Shown here in pieces: positions 1 to 11,139 of a stretch of 64,000 nucleotides of DNA. Numbering within the stretch: the stretch's first letter is position 1; each line of letters starts with the position of its first letter. Source of the stretch: Branchinecta lynchi (lineage: Eukaryota > Arthropoda > Branchiopoda > Anostraca > Branchinectidae); assembly GCA_023053575.1 (NCBI GenBank), contig JAKZAP010000012.1, positions 10,354,230 to 10,418,229 on the forward strand. The letters run 5' to 3'. The notes beneath the pieces are model-generated. The model saw only the letters and a list, made by a program, of their open reading frames with translations, was not told where the DNA came from and did not search any database. The position numbers and the translations under genes are program-made.

Positions 1-594
1 CAACATGATGTCCCTGGTAAGAACCTGAAAGAAGGGGGAGACGAGTTGCGTCTGAGCCGCGTCGCTCCTTGTCATTGAAACAGCTCTCTGTGGACATGTT
101 GACCAATCCCTGCTGCCAAATCATCCCCTTTGCTTGTTTATTTTTTTGCTTGTTTATTCTCACTTTCATCGTTGAAAATTGGAAAAAGTCCGAACGCTAG
201 GTAGCGCGCTATAATGGCCTTTTGGGGCTAAAAATACGAACGCCTTCTCAAGAGCTGTCCAGTCGGCAGTTCATTAATCTTTCGGTGTACTTTGTAACAC
301 CCATTTGGCTCCAGACATTATTATTAGTATTTTTGGCCCCAAAAGGACCAGACAGGTTTGCGGCCTGCGCGAGCTCACTAACGTAACGACCTTTGGTTTC
401 CGTGCATGTTGTTTCTATTCACGCTAGTCAGAGTGACAGTGACGAGCACAGGGGTTAGAGACATTGTAGGTCAAGTAATTAACTAACAAGACCAAAGGCT
501 CCGATTCTATCCCAAAAATGCAACATGTGATCAAGACAACTGGGTCTGGTCTTCGCTAGATCCAGTCTTTGCCAGACTCCTTGAACATTTTTAT
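1..594. other. No gene recognised; contains a small MITE
   Basis: No convincing coding exon is visible. Apart from the short inverted-repeat element at 216-349, the sequence is unremarkable AT-rich DNA. Upstream exons of the CAP gene at 8495 could lie further left, outside the window. Confidence 0.6.
216..349. repeat. Small MITE with about 21-bp terminal inverted repeats
   Basis: The left end reads GGCCTTTTGGGGCTAAAAAT and the right end is nearly its reverse complement (ATTTTTGGCCCCAAAAGGAC). The enclosed 90 bases are non-coding. This is the structure of a miniature inverted-repeat transposable element; I cannot assign a superfamily because no clear target-site duplication is seen. Confidence 0.6.
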
Positions 595-2512
595 GGCAGT
601 TGAGCATACTCAAGTGCCATATAGCGATTGTAATTTCTGTCGGTCTGTCCCGGTTTTGCTAGTTTGAGCACTTCTGCATAAGCTAGGACGATGAAACTTG
701 GCAGGCGTGTCAGGGACCCGATCATATTAACTTACAAATAATCGCTTCCCCAATCCGACTTTCCCCGGACACGGGAGTCCGGAAACTAGGAACAAGCGTA
801 GCAAAAGGGGAGCAAAAAGGAATTGCCTAGATGTGAGTCTCGATCCAACGACCTCTGCCATGGAAACCAAGACGCAAGCGGGAAGAGCCATTCGACCTTG
901 TATTCAGAGCAGAATCCACGAACATTTACAATTTAAGGATTGAGATGCGTCACGAACAAATGCTTCGCAGTGGAGGGATGGGAAATCCAGAAACTCGGAA
1001 TATGCATAACTTTAGAACAGGTAATCGGAGGTGCATGAAACTTGACATGTGTCAAAATGTCAGAACAAGTGCTTCAGATGCCCAGTTTCAACCAGGAATC
1101 TCTTGAAACGCTTCCACATAAGCTAGGACAACGAAATTTGACAGGCATATCAAGGAACCGAACACAATAACTTGAAAATAGTTACTTCCCCGATCCGGCC
1201 ATCTTGGGGGAGTGGAGGGATGGGAAATTAGGAACCTAGTAACATGCATAACTTTGGAACGGGTAATCGGACATGAATGAAACTTGACATATGTCAACAA
1301 CAAGCGTTTCGTTTGTTGAGTTTCAAATCCGGACCAGATCCGATAACTGGGGTGGGGATGGAGGGTGGCACCGGCAATCTCGTGAAACGCTTCCACATAA
1401 GCTAGCACAATAAAACTTGAGAGGCATCTGAGGGAACCAACCAGATTAACTTGGAGATAATCACTTCCCCGATCCAGCCATCGGGGGGGGGGGGGGTCAT
1501 GGGGAATCCGGAAACAAGCAACATGCATAACTTTGGAATGGATAATCGGGCATGCATGAAACATGACAATTGTGAAGAACAAGTGTCTAAGATTTTCAAT
1601 TTCAAACCTGGACGAAATGCGAAAACTGGGGGGGGGGAGGGAGGGGGGTAGAGGAGGGGACCGGAGATCTCGGGAAATGCTTAGTGTCGAGGGATCGGGA
1701 TGGAACTTGATGGGAAGAACAAGCATTAACCCTAGATACTTTATTGACAAAACAAGACCGGATCGTGTCACAGTAGACGGGTTGGAGGGGTTTTTCCCGG
1801 ATTTCCGGTGATCACTAGTAAGGGTACTTCCAGATGTACTAGGACCATGAAACTTGGCAGACATATTAGGTACTCTCCCAAGTCGACTTGAAAATAGTTC
1901 CTTTCCCGATCCGATGATCGTGGGAGGAGTGGAAGGATGGGGATCTGCATAGCTTTGGAACGGGTGATCAGACGTGCATGGGACTTGTCAAGTGACAAGA
2001 ACTAGTGTCTCAGATGATCAATTCCAAGTCTGTAACGGATCGGATAACTTGGGGGGCGGCGGAGCTGGAGGGGGGTGCCGGAAATCTCGCGAAACGCTCT
2101 GAGTCGAGAGATCGGGATGGGACTTGGAGGGAAGAACACGCATTAGCCGTAGATACATTATTGATAAAACAGGACCGGATCGTGTCACAGTGGGGGGAGT
2201 TGTAGGGGGTTTTCCACAGTTCCGATGATCACGAGTTAGGGTAGTTCCAGATGTGCTATGACTGTAAAATTTAGCAGGCATGTTAGGGACACTATCAGAT
2301 TGGCTTAAAAATAGTCCCTCCCCCGGGTTCGATCATCGTTTGGAAGAAGAAATAGTTGTCAGTGAGTGGTATAACCATTTCAGAGTTACTACATCCAGCC
2401 CATTTTCTGATGAAACGAATATCGGGAGAGAGATCCAGCCTTGAAAACTGCAAACCGTATCTGACAAACATGTTAACTGTTCTTACAAGTGCCATATGAG
2501 CTTTCAGCTCTT
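595..2512 (-). mobile_element. Family E element, complete, reverse orientation
   Basis: Read on the minus strand, the element starts at about 2512 with the 5' hairpin (GAGCT-GAA-AGCTC, then CATATGGCACTTGT). It ends at 595-618 with the 3' hairpin, a 10-bp stem with a CATA loop and one mismatch. In between are tandem, diverged units rich in polypurine/polypyrimidine tracts. Recurring blocks include GATGAAACTTGGCAGGC and a GATCGGGGAAGTGACTATT-like segment. Long reading frames here (for example 1088-1864 minus) are by-products of the repeats, because they change frame between units. See also 32453, 35415, 40983, 47393, 54782 and 60976. Confidence 0.75.
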
Positions 2513-2559
2513 ATTACTACTAAAATTTATAAACAGATTAAGGCCAAATAGCTAATCAT

Positions 2560-3245
2560 CTGAAAAAAAAACAAGTTCAGATATGGATTCAGCATGTGTG
2601 TTTACCCCTATAAGTCATATACTATGTTGACGAAACCGATCAAAACTTCCTGCCTTATTTCTGTCAATTTTCTGGTTTCGGCCGAATTCGGAACTACCTG
2701 TCCGGCGAAAAAATAAAGCTAAAAAATGAATTCAGCCTATCTCCTTACCCATATACTGAACTTCTCCAGTTTCAGCCGGATTCTGGGCGAACTATATGTC
2801 TGGATAAAAAATGATTGTCATATTCGGATTCAGCATCTCTTCTTACCCCGGAAATCTGATCGACTACAAATAAAACTTTTGCTTTTAACAAATTTTCCAG
2901 CTTTGGTCGGATTCCGGGCGAATTACTTGTCCGGCGAGAAAATGATTATCATATTCGGGTTCGGCATGCCTTCTTACACCTTAATCGACAATCTCATTAG
3001 CTGTTTAAAAATATTTTGTTTGCCCATTAATTTAAACCCCTCCCCCACCCCTAAATATAGGGCTAGATCGCCCATCTACGAACTCGACCTTTCCCTTGAT
3101 TCAAAGAATCCTCACATCAAGTTTCATAAGAAATATCTCATTCCCTTCGAGAGTTATCGTGCTCACAGACGGACCGGCAACTTTTGCGACGTCATAGGTA
3201 TTCCTCCACTTACGTTTTCGGATCCCAAAAAAGCAAACAAATGAT
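2560..3245 (+). repeat. Family G tandem repeat with unique flank
   Basis: About four diverged units of roughly 120-150 bp run from 2560 to about 3010. Each carries the blocks TTCAGC, TTCTTACC, a TTTTCCAG-TTTCGGCCG-ATTCCGG segment and TGTCCGGCGA. A non-tandem tail follows, containing CACTTACGTTTTCGGATCCC at 3208-3227. The same order occurs inverted at 61949-62880, so this is one dispersed element. The reading frame 2726-3244 is an accident of the repeat. Confidence 0.65.
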
Positions 3246-3571
3246 TCAGGCAGGATTTGCCTTCACGAAAGCTTACAAAAGAAGAGCAGTTGATGGAAGG
3301 GCTAGAGCTTAACGTTATGTAGGATTCGTTCTTATTTTTTAGGAATGGGACGACGAATTGGCAAACATGGCGCAGGCATGGGTCAATCGATGCCAGTTCA
3401 AGCATGACAGAAACAGAAATGTCGGTGAGTTCTTTTCCAAGTCATCGGCTTCAACCCTCAGGCCTGTTTTTCCCACTATCATTTATCTTTTCGGCAAGGA
3501 TTATCAAAACTGTCACGACAGTTTTGACAAATTTGTTTTCCTGTAATGTTTTATTCCCAATTGCCGAGTGG
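3246..3571. other. No gene recognised
   Basis: Short open frames on both strands here have no recognisable domains. Nothing else stands out. Confidence 0.5.
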
Positions 3572-3620
3572 CAAGGCCGTATCCAGGGTGGGGGTGGGGG
3601 GGGGGGTAGGTGGTTGACTT
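3572..3620 (+). repeat. Family P hAT-like MITE end, truncated
   Basis: CAAGGCCGTATCCAGGG followed by a G-rich run matches the left end of the complete family P copy at 29271-29451. Only this end is recognisable. It interrupts the LINE fragment to its right. Confidence 0.55.
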
Positions 3621-4555
3621 GGCGTCAATAAAACACACAAACACCGCGCTAGAAAACAAACAGAAGTACTGGATAACCGCCTGTAAAATAAAAACACAAA
3701 AATCAGTTGACGATTTTTCTTTAAGCCCAAACTGGTAATGTGAAGAACGAAGCTGGGGTTCAAGAATAGTATACAAACACTTCTCGAGCACCTTTGACCA
3801 CAACTGCTGCCAGCGCAATTGGTCGGTAACTCGAAACTGCAGACATATCACCGGAGCTCGTCTTGGGTATGGGAACAAGACATACTTCAGTCAAAGCCTC
3901 CGGGACAAAGTGATAATTCAGAAAACCATTAAATAGCACAGACAACATGCAAGTCACAGTCGGACCGGCAAATCTAATGTGGTTAGCTGTAATACCATCA
4001 AGCCCACCAGACTTGCTACCTGTAAGCCCAGACACCACGCGAGAAATACTCTCTAGGCAGTAACCCATTCGCTCTGATGTAAATGGTAAATCGCCAGGGG
4101 ACTTGGGAGCGATTTGATTTCTGAGCGCAGCAAAAAAGCTTCAGCCATCAAAGAGCTCAATTCTTTCTCGAACACCGATGCCACCGAGTAAGAAACCATG
4201 ATAGCGGCTAGGTCACAGCTTGCAATAGTCACGTGTGGAAGCCTATTTAAATCCGGTAAGTGACTACGGTCACACTGCAACAGGATCGAGAAAATATCCT
4301 ACAAAGCAAGGCGTTTAGCACGCCGCGTCGGATTCAGCTGGTCAGAAAACTTTGCCCTATACCGGCACACAAGGCCTGGCAAAGCTTATTACGGCTCGAA
4401 GTAACATCCTCAGGCGAGTACACGTCCCCGCAAAGCTTCCTTACGATATCCTTCGGTGTAGAGTCCATCCGGTGGATCAAGAAACAAAGTGGCTCGTCAA
4501 CGACAATAGACATCTTGTTTTGACGGTCAAGAGAAGAGGCAACAAGCAAAAACTT
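3620..4555 (-). pseudogene. LINE reverse transcriptase fragment (non-LTR retrotransposon)
   Basis: On the minus strand the peptide GLDGITANHIRFAGPTV is followed by LVPIPKT and SSYRPIALAAVVVK, which match fingers/palm motifs of non-LTR reverse transcriptases. Reading jumps frame near 3785 and continues as KVLEKCLYTILEPQL, then SAVFVCFIDAKS, the first catalytic motif region (F-x-D). The copy therefore carries at least one frameshift. It breaks off where another element (family P end, 3572-3620, with a G-run) has inserted. The part upstream of 4068 is less certain. It is a dead, truncated copy; the clade (CR1/L2/Jockey-like) is not resolved. Confidence 0.75.
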
Positions 4556-5319
4556 ACTGGTAAGGGGGATGTTTAACTACCCCCCAGCTTCAATAAAACG
4601 CAGTATTCACCAACGGAATCCAGAGCTCCAATTTACAAAATGCAATCACCGGCGAGCAAATGTTGATGCACACACAGTTTATCAATGCGACCTGACTCCG
4701 TGAATGCCAGTCAGCAACTGATTCATTTTTGATTCACCTAGCGGCATCATAGGTATTCCGTCATTTCCGTCACTTACGTTTTAGGACTCAATGGTAACAA
4801 TTCATCAAAAAGGGGTACCACTGATGTAGAATGAATTAGTGGTCCGTAAGCTACTGAGGTGTTCGGGTGGTTGAAGTGCGTGAAATAACAGGCTGTCCTG
4901 TGTTTTATCATGATTATTTGAAGTGTAAGCAACCTGCGCCTAGCTATCTCGCTTTCAAAAAGGAAACTGCGGCCCACTAATGGTGATGTAGGCCCACAAC
5001 GGTATGTATACAAATTTGGTATAGCCTACACACAAATTTGTTACAAGTCGATTCCCAGTCGGACAGAATTTGGCTATCCTGTATTCTAGCCATCGCGTAC
5101 CCAATGACTGGAGAAGAACAATCATGTCCTGGTACGATGAAGTGAAATTGCTTCCTAGCAGGACCTACTCGTGAGTAATGAGTGTTATTAAATTCAGTTA
5201 ATTTATAACCCGTCTAGGTAAAGAAGGAGTATGGTAAAAGACGAAATAAAAGAGAAACAACACAACAACAGTAAACCGGAACATCATGGAGCTGGGACAC
5301 GTGGGATACGTCAGTTCAC
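4556..5319. other. No gene recognised
   Basis: Nothing here looks coding. A CACTTACGTTTTAGGA segment near 4770 resembles the family G tail and may be a decayed piece of it. Confidence 0.5.
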
Positions 5320-6813
5320 CAAATCCTAAAAACCGACAGTCCGTCCACACGCCGGTGCATCTACCGACAGTTCGTCCACACGTCAGTTAATCTGCCGACA
5401 GTTCATCCACACATCAGTTAATTTACCGCAGTTTTCCCAAACGCAAGTTAACCCATCAAAATCCGCAGTTGGCACAAACTTCAGTAGACACAAAAGTCAC
5501 TATTCCCAAACTTTGAAAATAGAAAATGTTTTTTTGTGAAAAGTTTATATAGAGGTGAGCGACAAGCGTGCCGCCGTCACGCGTCAAATTTTACTTGAAA
5601 TTATATTTTCACGATGAAATGGCTCAAAATTGTTGGTTTACGAAAAATATCCTTACTCGCACCATGAAATGAGCGATTTTGTTTTGAGCGCTTGTCAACT
5701 GCTATCCAGCCTTCCCGCTTTTCGACGCGGTGGCTGGACGCAAAATATTTGAAAACTGAACGTGCCGTGGTTGAAAAGTGGGAAAAACATGCAAAACAAA
5801 AGAAGTCCAAAACAGAATATAGCCCTGACGTCTTCCAAAGACATAAGAAAGATTGAAACGAAAAACAACAGCTTGAAGCTTCTCATGGCTTTATGTGTGA
5901 AAGAGTTGTCGGTGGACCTTCCAGCCTTCGGTGAAATTTATGTGCGTGACTCGCAAAACTCGGCCGGAAAAGCGCTCTAAAAAGTCGTAGAAAACGAAAA
6001 AATGGCGAAAGATGAAAATGTCAGAAGCGTATGATCCATAAGGGATCGAAGGATCACATAAAAGGCAAAATGAGTAAGAGGGGTGCTTGAAGTTATTTTG
6101 TAGACAATCTGTGGGCGTGGTGACTGATTTTGCAGGCTAACTGAACTTTTATCAACTGTTATTTCTTTTTATTTTTTTTTTATCAGCTGACGGTAGGAAA
6201 CTCACGTATAACTGAACTGACGGATTTCTGATTTGGGTGAACTGACAGTATTTCAACTGATGGTGGGCGAAATGACGTGTGAAAGAACTGACGCAAGGAG
6301 GAACTGAGGTGTGGACGAACTGACGTGTGAATGCACTAACATTTGGACGAACTGTTGGATTTTTGGTGTTGGCCAACTGACGTTTGTACGAAGTGACTGA
6401 CTTGCGGAGAAAGTGACAGCGACGTCCCAATCCAACGCTTTAAACCGCTGTATTGGTTCCGACTGGAGCTTTTTTCAACTGGCTAACTGAACTTTTATCA
6501 ACTGTTATTTCTTTTTATTATTTTTTTTTATCAACTGACGGTAGGAAACTCACGTATGACTGAACTGACGGATTTCTGATTTGGGTGAACTGATAGTATT
6601 TCAACTGATGGTGGGCGAAATGACGTGTGGAAGAACTGACGCAAGGAGGAACTGAGGTGTGGGCGAACTGACGTGTGAATGCACTAACATTTGGACGAAC
6701 TGTTGGATTTTTGGTGTTGGCCAACTGACGTTTGTACGAAGTGACTGACTTGCGGAGAAAGTGACAGCGACGTCCCAATCCAACGCTTTAAACCGCTGTA
6801 TTGGTTCCGACTG
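5320..6813. repeat. Family M: inverted arrays of AACTGACG-type units, right arm duplicated
   Basis: The left arm (about 5325-5460) is built from short units such as CCGACAGTTCGTCCACACGT. The right arm (about 6190-6400) contains the complementary units (AACTGACGTGTGAATGC, GGACGAACTG). The two arms thus form a long, imperfect inverted repeat. A segment of about 335-345 bp ending in GCTGTATTGGTTCCGACTGG is present twice in direct order, 6135-6465 and 6481-6813, with very high identity. Minus-strand frames at 6152-6430 and 6518-6778 are the same repeat read twice and not genes. Confidence 0.7.
5770..6000 (+). repeat. Family W segment, shared with 33905-34110
   Basis: The DNA, and partly the translated frame (residues like ALCVKEL...PAFGEIYVRDSQNSAGKAL), resembles 33905-34110. 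There the corresponding text is [20 protein letters not shown], broken by a stop. Two copies with a shared frame suggest the remnant of a transposon protein, but I do not recognise it. Confidence 0.45.
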
Positions 6814-7089
6814 GCGATTTATCCAATTGAATTTGTCGTCCTAATATCCCAATCAGAATCCACTAGTTCTTCTCTGATCGGACACTCAATATATATCTCG
6901 TTCACACACTGCCACAATATTTTATGAAACTTTATATGATACGGACCGACTAAAAATTAAACGAATTTACTTTAAATTCCCAAAATACCTTCTTGGTCTT
7001 CCTCCTTGGACGCGCAATACCTATACGGTATCGTTGACCCGATTCGAAAGCACGATGAGCTATGTCAACGAGTAAAATGCAGTAAGAGC

Positions 7090-7290
7090 GGCCATGAGTG
7101 GCAAGGGATTGTTTTTGACATTTTGTGATTTATAAGTGTGATTTTTCCCTCTGTGATTTGCTCTTTGTTTTACTTTGTATGTGTGATCTTTTTTCTGTAT
7201 TTTTTCTACTTTCTTTCTTTTTTATACTCCATCATTTTCTCTTTCCCGTACGATGGGTGAAAAATAAACATTACATTACATTACATGACT
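7090..7290 (+). mobile_element. LINE-like 3' end with (ATTAC)n tail
   Basis: A T-rich stretch resembling a LINE 3' UTR ends in CGATGGGTGAAAAATAAACA, then ATTACATTACATTACAT. Short simple-repeat tails after AATAAA are typical of several non-LTR clades. No coding remnant is visible upstream, so this is a strongly 5'-truncated copy. Confidence 0.5.
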
Positions 7291-7885
7291 GCCACAATAA
7301 CAATATTTGTAACAATACAACCTGTAACAATATTTGAGACATTGTTCCAGCGATGCTTCAAAACTGAAACGACAAGTGACAACACTGCATTACATGGATT
7401 ATGTTAAGGGATTTTTGTTTGCCATTGTTTGATCTAATATGACGTTCAGAATATCTGTGGCCTTCCTCCCAATTCAAAATTCTACTGTGAGCGGAAAAAT
7501 TTAAATCTCAATGTAAATGCTGCTTTTAAGTGGCCAGTGATCAGCTCGTGGAAGGTAGATCACTGAGTGAACACTTATTTTTCGTAAATTCTTATCGTCT
7601 CAAGCAGAAAACACAGGTACAGGCGTATAGCCTACAACTACCACACATCCGACAGGGAAATTCCACTACATGAAAACCGATTATTCGTGAATAGCACGTG
7701 TCTTTCATCCTTCTGTGTCTTTTACTTGTTTATCTTATGCGCACTCATAACTAATAATAGGTAGTTCCATGTTCTTGTACGAATGCAATTTTTTTTTCTT
7801 CTGAATTTGAACACAGGTGGGGAGGGGACTCTTGTAATTGATGGGCCTGACTTTCCTTCGTACGTACAACAGCTTATGTAACAAT
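7291..7885. other. No gene recognised, up to the assembly gap
   Basis: AT-rich sequence with no recognisable exon or repeat family. It directly precedes the run of N. Confidence 0.5.
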
Positions 7886-7985
7886 NNNNNNNNNNNNNNN
7901 NNNNNNNNNNNNNNNNNNNNNNNNNNNNNNNNNNNNNNNNNNNNNNNNNNNNNNNNNNNNNNNNNNNNNNNNNNNNNNNNNNNNN
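7886..7985. other. Assembly gap (100 N)
   Basis: Exactly 100 unknown bases, the conventional size for a scaffold gap of unknown length. Real sequence, possibly including CAP-gene exons, may be missing here. Confidence 0.98.
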
Positions 7986-8440
7986 TTATTCGTTTTATAT
8001 TGACCTATTCAATTCAATTCAATTCAATTCATTTTAATTTCAACATTCCTTAAACAAAACAACAAAGAGAACGCTCCCAAGAAGGGCACAACCGTGTCCT
8101 GTGCGGGAGTGCACAACTTTTAATCACCTATTACATACTATGACACACATTTCTCGTCTTAACCTTATCATTTCTTTTTCTTTACCCCCTCCCCCCCTAC
8201 CCAACCCAACCCTCATTCCCTAATAATAATATTGAAATTCAACTTAAATAAAATTCCAAATAAATATTCCACATTTACCTCACTATCCAAAAAATAATTT
8301 TTCAATCTATTTTTAACCAAAAACTGGTTCTCCGACTCCCTGATTCTCTCCGGAAGATGATTCCATACCTTCACACCCGAGTTCCTCACACAAAACCCTC
8401 TGCTCCAAAACCCAGCGCTCCAAGCTGGTTAGCCTCTGTT
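7986..8440 (-). pseudogene. LINE 3' end: C-terminal reverse-transcriptase ORF remnant and tail
   Basis: On the minus strand, 8425-8213 reads GFWSRGFCVRNSGVKVWNHL then PERIRESENQFLVKNRLKNY, ending at a stop at 8213-8215. The VWNHLPERIRES...FK..LK pattern is the usual C-terminus of CR1/L2/Jockey-type LINE proteins. A 3' UTR follows, ending in an (AATTG)n tail at 8003-8030 next to the gap. It is a 5'-truncated, dead copy lying just upstream of the CAP exon on the opposite strand. Confidence 0.75.
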
Positions 8441-8494
8441 TGCCCCCATGCCCTCATCAAACAGAAATGACCCTCATACAATTTTTTTCGTTAG

Positions 8495-8741
8495 GTCTAG
8501 AATTGGCTACGCAGGTCACTACACGGCGATGGTATGGGCTACAACCAGCAAAGTAGGCTGTGCAATGATCGAATACCTAAAGAATGGGAAATACCATACT
8601 TACCACAGCTGTAACTATGGACCTGCAGGAAATTACATAGGCAGGCAACTTTACATCTCAGGCAGACCTTGTTCAGCTTGCCCCTCAGGGACCAGGTGCA
8701 AAGATGGTCTATGCGTTATTGGACTGACGTTCAAGGGATAA
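8495..8741 (+). CDS. CAP-superfamily (CRISP/antigen 5-like) protein, 3'-terminal coding exon
   Basis: The exon follows an acceptor (TTTTTTTCGTTAG). It encodes GYAGHYTAMVWATTSKVGCA, the CAP signature 1 pattern (GHYT-x-MVW), then YHSCNYGPAGNY, which fits CAP signature 2. A short Cys-rich tail (CSACPSGTRCKDGLC) and a stop at 8739-8741 follow. Members are usually secreted, disulphide-bonded proteins of varied function (immune, reproductive or venom-type); no specific role can be read here. Only the last third of a CAP domain is present, since the N-terminal part and signal peptide must lie in upstream exons. None is recognisable between 1 and 8490, so they may be in the gap or outside the window. 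The exon could also be an orphan fragment, but both signatures are intact. Confidence 0.8.
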
Positions 8742-8875
8742 TTGTGTGTCGTGTTGCTTTGTTCCAGTATTTATTTAGACCTTCGGAGTACAATTTATCT
8801 TTCGCTTTGTTTAGACATTCTGGGTACTATTTTGCTTTGATTTATGTCAGCGTGGACAGCGGAGGTGTAAATCAC

Positions 8876-8881
8876 AATAAA
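8876..8881 (+). promoter_or_regulatory. Polyadenylation signal AATAAA of the CAP gene
   Basis: AATAAA lies 135 nt after the CAP stop codon, a normal distance for a short 3' UTR. This supports 8495-8741 being a true terminal exon. Confidence 0.6.
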
Positions 8882-9313
8882 ATGGGTTCTACAGGTTCCT
8901 GATTCGAAATCCAGTACTGAAATCCCATGGTTGTTAGTCCTATGGTGCTCCTGGTGGTCCCCCCGCATGCTCAACAGTCACGCTGCGAACTGGCCTGAAT
9001 ACTCTTGATGACTATCTCTCCCATCCGATGCAGAATCTCCGGGTACCTGCGGAAGAACGGAAGAAACGGTGTCACAGCTGCGATGACTCGGGATTTGAGT
9101 CATTGAGTTTGAGTCGTTACGGACATGTTTACTCCTTCTTCCACAATGGCGTGTTTTGTCCTTAGTCATATGGTGTATTCTGTCACTACTACCATACGAC
9201 ACGACATCCACAATCTCTTGTATCAAAGGGCGACTAAACCACTTTCACTTGTTCCTTATTAACGTTTCGTCCGACTCTCCGAAAGTTAGGATGCTTAAGC
9301 AGATGCAACTATA
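8882..9313. other. No gene recognised
   Basis: Downstream of the CAP gene, with no recognisable coding or repeat structure. Confidence 0.45.
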
Positions 9314-9719
9314 CGCCCCTCAATAAAATTCCTCTCAGATTAGTTCTTTTTTGGCCTCTAGGTGCGCTATCGTAAAGAAAACAATGACATGTTACTTCTT
9401 GGTGTACGTTTATCCAGGTTTGTTTTGCTATTTTCAATTCCTCTTAGGCCTAATCATGTTTAAAACTGTTTCAATGCCTCTTCCCCTCTTTTTGCTTTAC
9501 CCAACTCAGTTCTGTCAAGCGTCATCAAGTTTGTCATTTCTGGCTTCCGACTCCAGTGCTGGCTGACTTTTCAACGGGGCTAATGCGCGACTCGATATGA
9601 AGCGAAGGCCTAATCGCTTATTCACCCGTCAGATAACTTATCCCCAGATCTCACGTGTGATTGTTGTTGTTCCTCTAGCGCGTCTGGCGGTAATTCGTCA
9701 TCGGATTTTGAGAAGGACG
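9314..9719 (+). mobile_element. Family O MITE, copy 1
   Basis: Nearly identical to 15738-16144. Both copies are bordered by TA on each side. The ends are inverted repeats: CGCCCCTCATAAAATTCC in copy 2 against CGTCCTTCATAAAATCCG, the complement of its right end. The frame at 9351-9566 has a conserved counterpart in copy 2 but no recognisable domain. I treat it as a non-autonomous element, possibly Tc1/mariner-like given the TA flanks. Confidence 0.65.
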
Positions 9720-10235
9720 TATAGTCCTTGCAATAGTTGCATTTTCTATCTCAATTCTCCTCACGTTACTCCTATTCCGTGTTTTTGACTATTATGATGA
9801 AGCAAGTTAGCCTTATTTCCAGTTCAGCTCTCTAAGTGGACTGGTTTCTGTTAGCCCCTATTGTCTCATACTCAACGCTTGTGTAGACATAGAAAAAAGT
9901 CGGACCCATAAGGTAGTTGGTAACTTTCTACTACTGGGACATATGCAAAACCTCCATTACCTGGGAGGCAGATTGCAAATTTTCGGCTAACCCTCACAAT
10001 GCCCACGACTCAAAATGCCTACGACTCTAAATGCTCACGGTTAAGAATACCCACGATTGAACTATTTGGGGTGTTCACTCCGTAGTAAACTGGAACTGGA
10101 TGAGTGAGAAACGAAAGGAGCAGAGGAGAATGGGAATGGCGATCATCGATGTTAAATTGATATAGTACCAACTATTATGTAATTCTATAATGACCTGCGG
10201 AATAAAAAAAAATAAAAAAGTGAATCACAAACAGC
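9720..10235. other. No gene recognised
   Basis: A short run of similar CCCACGACT/ACGACTCAAAATGCC phrases near 10000-10050 is a minor degenerate repeat. Nothing else is seen. Confidence 0.45.
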
Positions 10236-10390
10236 GATCTTAAAACTATTATTTTAAATTAAAAATATTTAGTACCCTATTTGATAGTGCAAAACGGATC
10301 CATCAGCTCCATTTATTGGAGCTATATTTCGGCCCTCTTGGCATGGGTCATCTTCAGGCTCAAAACCGCTCAAGTTGGAAAAACGTTCGT
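10236..10390 (+). repeat. Family J repeat fragment
   Basis: Contains GTGCAAAACGGATCCATCAGCT, then TTTCGGCCCTCTTGGCATGG and CTTCAGGCTCAAAACCGCTC. The same order occurs at 49182-49375 and in parts at 29460-29645 and 53150-53640. Nature unknown; dispersed non-coding repeat. Confidence 0.55.
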
Positions 10391-11135
10391 TTTCCATTTT
10401 TTCCCACAAGTTCAAAATGCATCTTTCATTTTTGGCTGCGGCACGTTTCCCTCATAACAAAAGGCCTGGTTCGTGGTATTAAAAAACCCCTCTTGCTTTT
10501 CACTGTTTTCACACACCCAGTGACGACGTGCTTGGTCTATTAACCTCTGAAATCTGTTTCTTAACAAAATCTATGTCTGTCGCTTTATTTGAATTTTTCG
10601 CTCTTCAGATCTAGCCGAGATTTTGAGGGTTTCCCAGACAATAACTTGTGCGCATTAGAGCACCGTTGTTGTCAGGCGTGGCAAAACAAGATTTTTCTCC
10701 CATTTCTATACAACTTAAATTTGTTGCGCAAAAATCCAACATTTTCTAACGAAGCCTGGCCAGAGTCATCAAGCGCTAAAAAGAGAATCCCTAATTTCGA
10801 AAGGAAAGTATTAGTATTTAAAAAGAAAACTATTTCCGGGCCATTTTATCGTGAAAAAGCCATATCTAGATTAGCTGTGCTTTAAAGTTAGTAATTTGGT
10901 TATCGAAAATAAAGCGAGTAACTATTTGAAAATTAAGTACGATGGGCATGGACCGGACCTTCCATGTCTGGACCAAATTGCGACTTTACTCCGTTAGTTG
11001 CTGCAATTCCCTGGGATCTATGACTATGGAACGGACCTGAAAGGGGGGTCTGGGGGGCGCCACACTTTACGACACCCCACTGTCGGCACAACGCCGCTTC
11101 TCACCCCCCAACAGAGAAGAGCTAGCTACGCCCCT
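10391..11135. other. No gene recognised
   Basis: The frame 10589-10885 (98 codons) has no recognisable domain and no paralogue in the window. A TACGCCCCTG end near 11120-11130 resembles the right end of hAT-like family D. Confidence 0.4.
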
Positions 11136-11139
11136 GCCA

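Noticed and set aside
1088..1864. 258-codon open frame on the minus strand
   Set aside because: It lies wholly in a family E element. The same DNA units are read in different frames in other copies, so the openness comes from repeated C/T-rich units.
2726..3244. 172-codon frame
   Set aside because: It follows the tandem units of family G and is not conserved in the inverted copy at 62 kb.
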